From: Pseudomonas sp. Bc-h
Lineage (GTDB): Bacteria; Pseudomonadota; Gammaproteobacteria; Pseudomonadales; Pseudomonadaceae
DNA: 64,000 nucleotides
Reading direction: 5' to 3'
Assembly (NCBI RefSeq): GCF_002080045.1
Contig: NZ_MUIN01000003.1
Span: 193,501 to 257,500 of the forward strand
How positions within the stretch are numbered: position 1 is the first letter of the stretch; each line of letters opens with the position of its first letter. The notes under the pieces are model-generated. The model searched no databases and had not been told where the DNA came from. It saw nothing but the letters and a program-made list of their open reading frames with translations. Positions 62,019 through 64,000 of this stretch are shown here, piece after piece. The translations under genes and the position numbers were made by a program.

Positions 62019-62762
62019 TCAACGTTTATCCAGGGAATAAACGAAGGGTGCGACCACTTCCAGCGTGCCATTGTTGAGCAATTCGGCCGGTGGTTTAGGC
62101 AATGGCTGGGCGCGACGAATCATTTCCAGCGTGGCCCGGTCCAGCGCCGCGCTCCCCGATCCGCCCGCGATTTCGTACGACAACACGCGGCCTTCACCAT
62201 CCACGACGAAGCGCAGACGGTTGATGCCTTGCATGCCACGACGACGAGCGTCTTCCGGATAGCGCTTGAACTTGCTCAGGTGACGCAACAGATCACCCTG
62301 CCAACTTGGCAGTGCGGTGCTCGGAGGCGATGGCGGAGCCTGTTCCGGTGCGGCTGATTTTTCAGGCTTTGCGTTGGACGGCGGAGTGTCTACCGGTTTT
62401 TCGTCGGCAGGCTTCTCTTCCTTCGGCGGCTCGACCTTTTTTACAGGCTTGGGCGGCTGCGGTTTAGGCTTTGGCTTCACCGGTTTGGGGATGGCGATTT
62501 CCGGCTTCGGCGCTTCGGCGATTGGCGGAATCGGCAGCTGTTCTTCCGGTGCGGGTGGCTGCGGTGGCTGAACCACTTTTGGTGGGGGCGGCGGAGCTGG
62601 CTCGGGTAGCGGGGCCAGCTCGATCATCATCGCGGCGGGTGGCAGCTCGATAGCCTGCGAGGCGGGCCAGCGCAGTGCGACGATAATCGCAACGGCATGT
62701 ACCGCCAGCACCAACAACAGACTACCGCTATAGCGCGTCAGTTTTTGGCGCGTATTGATCAT
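62019..62762 (-). CDS. tonB: Energy-transducing protein TonB
   Basis: This is a 247-residue protein with an N-terminal membrane anchor (~residues 13-33), a long periplasmic Pro-rich stretch (~45-145) of P-x-P and K-P repeats, and a C-terminal TonB domain (~155-245; F-K-R-Y-P-E-D-A-R-R-R-G near 165-176 and A-Q-P-L-P-K-P-P near 225-232). It carries proton-motive energy to outer-membrane receptors. Its ATG overlaps the exbD stop by four bases (ATGA). It is the last gene of exbB-exbD-tonB. Confidence 0.94.
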   Translation of the reverse strand: MINTRQKLTRYSGSLLLVLAVHAVAIIVALRWPASQAIELPPAAMMIELAPLPEPAPPPPPKVVQPPQPPAPEEQLPIPPIAEAPKPEIAIPKPVKPKPKPQPPKPVKKVEPPKEEKPADEKPVDTPPSNAKPEKSAAPEQAPPSPPSTALPSWQGDLLRHLSKFKRYPEDARRRGMQGINRLRFVVDGEGRVLSYEIAGGSGSAALDRATLEMIRRAQPLPKPPAELLNNGTLEVVAPFVYSLDKR

Positions 62763-63184
62763 TTCTTACCAACCGTCTCGAGACCAACCAGACCGACTTT
62801 CAGGTAACCGGCGCCGCGCAGGACGTTCATCACTTCCATCAGGTCGCCGTAATCGACACCTTTGTCAGCCTGGAAGAAAATCGTCGTGTCTTTCTTGCCT
62901 TTGGTCTTGGCATCGAGCACCGCACCGAGCTGCTCACGGGCGACCTTGTTGTCGCCCAGGTACAGGCTCTGGTCTGCCTTGACGCTCAGAAAGATCGGTT
63001 TTTCGGGTCGGGGCGCCGGTTTCGCCGTAGAGGCGGGCAGGTCGACCTTGATGTCCACCGTTGCCAGAGGCGCCGCCACCATGAAGATGATCAGCAGCAC
63101 CAACATGACGTCGATGAACGGCGTCACGTTGATTTCGTGGTTCTCGGCGAGATCGTCGCCACCCTCGTTAAGATGCAGGCCCAT
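62759..63184 (-). CDS. exbD: TonB-system biopolymer transport protein ExbD
   Basis: This 141-residue protein has one membrane helix (~residues 20-42; N-V-T-P-F-I-D-V-M-L-V-L-L-I-I-F-M-V-A-A), with Asp26 as the proton-conducting residue, and a periplasmic domain ending normally. It forms the ExbBD motor that energises TonB. It starts 3 bases after the exbB stop. Confidence 0.96.
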   Translation of the reverse strand: MGLHLNEGGDDLAENHEINVTPFIDVMLVLLIIFMVAAPLATVDIKVDLPASTAKPAPRPEKPIFLSVKADQSLYLGDNKVAREQLGAVLDAKTKGKKDTTIFFQADKGVDYGDLMEVMNVLRGAGYLKVGLVGLETVGKK

Positions 63185-63187
63185 GGT

Positions 63188-64000
63188 TTACCCCATTTTT
63201 ACCATGTGCGGCTGTTGACCACGGTCGGCGGCAGGCTGGTGATCCAGGTCGCGGCTGACGAGCAACAGAACTTGAGCCGAGGCATCGGACACTTGCGCCT
63301 TGTAGCCAGCGATGGAGCGGGCGAAGACGTTGTAGATCACGACAGCGGGAATTGCGGCGACCAGGCCCAGTGCCGTAGCCAGCAGGGCTTCGGCGATGCC
63401 GGGAGCAACGACAGCAAGGTTGGTGGTTTGGGTCTTGGCGATACCGATGAAGCTGTTCATGATGCCCCACACGGTGCCGAACAGGCCCACGAATGGCGCG
63501 GTGGAACCGATGGTGGCGAGAACGCCGGTGCCCATGCTCATGTTGCGACCGCAGGCGGCAACCAGGCGCTCGAGGCGGAAGCTGACACGCTCCTTGATGC
63601 CTTCACGCTCGCGGCTATTGACCGACAGGCGCATTTCTTCCAGAGCATCGTGAACCAGCAGATTGGCCAGGGTGCCTTCCTTCTTGGCACTGGCGCTGGC
63701 TTCGTCCAGAGTACGTGCGCGCTTGAGTGCAGCAATTTCGCCCTTCAGGCGACGTTTGGCACCCAGCAGCTCGAAGCCTTTGGCGATCCAGATAGTCCAG
63801 GTGATGATCGAGGCGATGGCGAGACCGATCATCACGGCTTTGACGACGATATCGGCGTTCTTGTACATGCCCCACGGCGACAGGTCGTGGGACATGCCCA
63901 GCGTATTGTCTTCGGCGATGGCATCGATCGAGTCGGTCGGCGCAGGTGCAGCGGGGTCCTGAACGGCAGGCGCAGCGGTGGTGTCAACCGGTGTGGCGGC
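63188..64000 (-). CDS. exbB: TonB-system biopolymer transport protein ExbB, N-terminus beyond window
   Basis: The frame is open to the right edge, giving 270 visible residues. An Ala/Pro-rich periplasmic stretch (35 residues, A-A-P-A-P-T-D type) leads into M-S-H-D-L-S-P-W-G-M-Y, then three membrane helices (~56-76, ~165-187, ~205-227 of the visible part) with the ExbB/TolQ signature G-L-F-G-T-V-W-G-I-M-N-S-F. The M-S-H-D methionine is not the start: pseudomonad ExbB has an N-terminal extension with a signal-like segment, and the open frame upstream fits this. It is the first gene of exbB-exbD-tonB; its promoter, and any Fur box, lie outside the window. Confidence 0.93.
   Translation of the reverse strand, partial: AATPVDTTAAPAVQDPAAPAPTDSIDAIAEDNTLGMSHDLSPWGMYKNADIVVKAVMIGLAIASIITWTIWIAKGFELLGAKRRLKGEIAALKRARTLDEASASAKKEGTLANLLVHDALEEMRLSVNSREREGIKERVSFRLERLVAACGRNMSMGTGVLATIGSTAPFVGLFGTVWGIMNSFIGIAKTQTTNLAVVAPGIAEALLATALGLVAAIPAVVIYNVFARSIAGYKAQVSDASAQVLLLVSRDLDHQPAADRGQQPHMVKMG

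Overview
The window is a stretch of Pseudomonas chromosome, probably from the fluorescens/syringae side of the genus. Codon use is uniformly GC-rich. The gene set and order (uvrD, pycR/pycAB, aspA, purEK, pstSCAB-phoU, phoRB, ubiCA, rubredoxin and its reductase, an HU gene, recG-oxyR, tonB-exbD-exbB) are what I recall for origin-proximal pseudomonad DNA. REP-type palindromes of three families sit between genes. There are no rRNA or tRNA genes, no transposase, no prophage and no CRISPR array. Both edges cut a gene: an acyl-CoA thioesterase on the left and exbB on the right.

Layout. 1-10 kb: thioesterase, a Kef-type antiporter, a SUKH protein, a Tim44-like membrane protein, UvrD, a GGDEF-EAL protein with a broken GGDEF motif, and an RpiR-family regulator with its own palindromic operator. 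10-14.5 kb: pycR diverging from the two-subunit pyruvate carboxylase genes pycA-pycB. 14.6-18 kb: a PaiB/GNAT/GNAT operon diverging from a MocR/PdxR-type regulator; the regulator gene carries an in-frame 12-bp tandem repeat made of DnaA-box-like units, plus three perfect DnaA boxes. 18-26 kb: a YeeE/YedE sulfur transporter, a transketolase outside its usual cluster, a bestrophin-like channel, a polyamine-binding protein with an acetylpolyamine amidohydrolase, and an AraC-type regulator. 26-31.7 kb: asparaginase, an AGCS amino acid symporter, aspartase and a divergent LysR regulator, which together form an asparagine-to-fumarate module. 31.7-37.7 kb: purEK behind a leader with a terminator-like hairpin, small envelope proteins, a hexose-6-phosphate mutarotase, a second thioesterase and an MFS transporter. 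37.8-39.5 kb: an A/T-richer block with one delta-60 repeat protein, probably acquired.

39.5-52.6 kb is the phosphate region. pstS has its own Pho box and terminator. pstC-pstA-pstB-phoU has a second Pho box directly before pstC. After a response regulator, an M23 peptidase and a CNNM/CorC protein, phoB-phoR lie on the other strand with a third Pho box. PstC and PstA are about twice the length of the E. coli proteins because of large periplasmic insertions. 52.7-64 kb: a small secreted repeat protein, ubiC-ubiA, rubredoxin and reductase, an HU protein, an SCP2-like protein, a YbaK/HDOD protein, oxyR-recG, and the TonB energising operon.

The most unusual signal is the DnaA-box array inside the MocR-type gene (16754-16856, plus 17908-17916). 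Next are the purE leader hairpin and the paired periplasmic domains of PstC and PstA.
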